A stretch of 6,502 nucleotides of DNA from Oscillospiraceae bacterium (GTDB lineage Bacteria; Bacillota; Clostridia; Saccharofermentanales; Saccharofermentanaceae), in the NCBI GenBank assembly GCA_902803695.1, contig CADCQX010000057.1, positions 1-6,502 on the forward strand, read 5' to 3'. The notes below the pieces were generated by a model that ran no database searches, had not been told where the DNA came from, and saw only the letters and a list, made by a program, of their open reading frames with translations. A program made the position numbers and the translations under genes. Position 1 is the first letter of the stretch. Every line of letters begins with the position of its first letter. Below are positions 6,376 to 6,502 of this stretch, in pieces.

Positions 6376-6502
6376 TTACTCAACGATTGTGGAAACTGTA
6401 CCAGCACCAACTGTATGACCACCCTCACGGATAGCGAACTTAAGACCCTGCTCCATAGCGATAGGTGTGATAAGCTCAACGGAGATTGTTACGTGGTCAC
6501 CA
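6376..6502 (-). CDS. tuf: Translation elongation factor Tu, C-terminal end (partial)
   Basis: The minus strand from the window edge reads 41 residues and a TAA (6376-6378). The peptide starts [19 protein letters not shown] and continues [21 protein letters not shown], which is the very conserved end of EF-Tu domain 3. EF-Tu carries aminoacyl-tRNA to the ribosome as a GTP complex in the cytoplasm. The GTPase domain and the start lie beyond the window. The codon at the edge is cut after two bases. A strong terminator follows, so tuf is the last gene of its transcript. Confidence 0.96.
   Translation of the reverse strand, partial: GDHVTISVELITPIAMEQGLKFAIREGGHTVGAGTVSTIVE

Noticed and set aside
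1..6502. Mobile element, CRISPR array, prophage or defence system
   Set aside because: No transposase, integrase, terminal repeats, spaced repeats or defence-type domains were seen; all genes are housekeeping, envelope or regulatory.

Overview
The window looks like ordinary chromosomal DNA from an anaerobic Gram-positive Clostridia-type bacterium (Bacillota). This is inferred from strong AAGGAGG-type ribosome binding sites, U-tailed hairpin terminators, a class A penicillin-binding protein of Gram-positive type, a short ProB without a PUA domain, a C_GCAxxG_C_C redox protein typical of anaerobes, and intermediate base composition. I cannot place it to genus. No mobile element, CRISPR array, rRNA or tRNA was seen.

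Layout. Left end, plus strand (2-1865): the 3' part of a class A PBP (the transpeptidase domain and tail are visible; the glycosyltransferase domain lies before the window), followed after one base by a small C_GCAxxG_C_C family protein with its ribosome site inside the PBP gene. This pair runs head-on into proB (glutamate 5-kinase, minus strand, 1862-2692); the two stop codons overlap and no terminator is visible between them. The 141-base gap at 2693-2833 holds the proB promoter and ribosome site and the terminator of the next operon.

The centre (2834-5450, minus strand) is a two-gene two-component operon: an OmpR/PhoB-type response regulator, then a 639-residue multi-pass sensor histidine kinase one base downstream. 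The gap upstream of the regulator (5451-5573) contains three copies of an approximately 11-base motif that could be its own operator, and the terminator of the gene before it. Next comes a five-TM membrane protein with a DUF3592-like domain (5574-6269), with its own promoter directly behind a strong terminator. The right edge holds the last 41 codons of tuf (EF-Tu), also on the minus strand.

How they work together: from tuf leftwards the minus-strand genes form separate units divided by hairpin terminators (tuf | DUF3592-like protein | regulator-kinase | proB). The PBP (wall synthesis), the kinase pair (envelope or environment sensing) and the DUF3592-like membrane protein are all linked to the cell envelope, but nothing in the sequence ties them into one pathway. 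I found no convincing undescribed system. The most testable points are the candidate autoregulatory repeats, the terminator-free convergent overlap, the PBP/redox-protein coupling, the kinase lacking a recognisable G1 box, and a start-codon correction for two genes.
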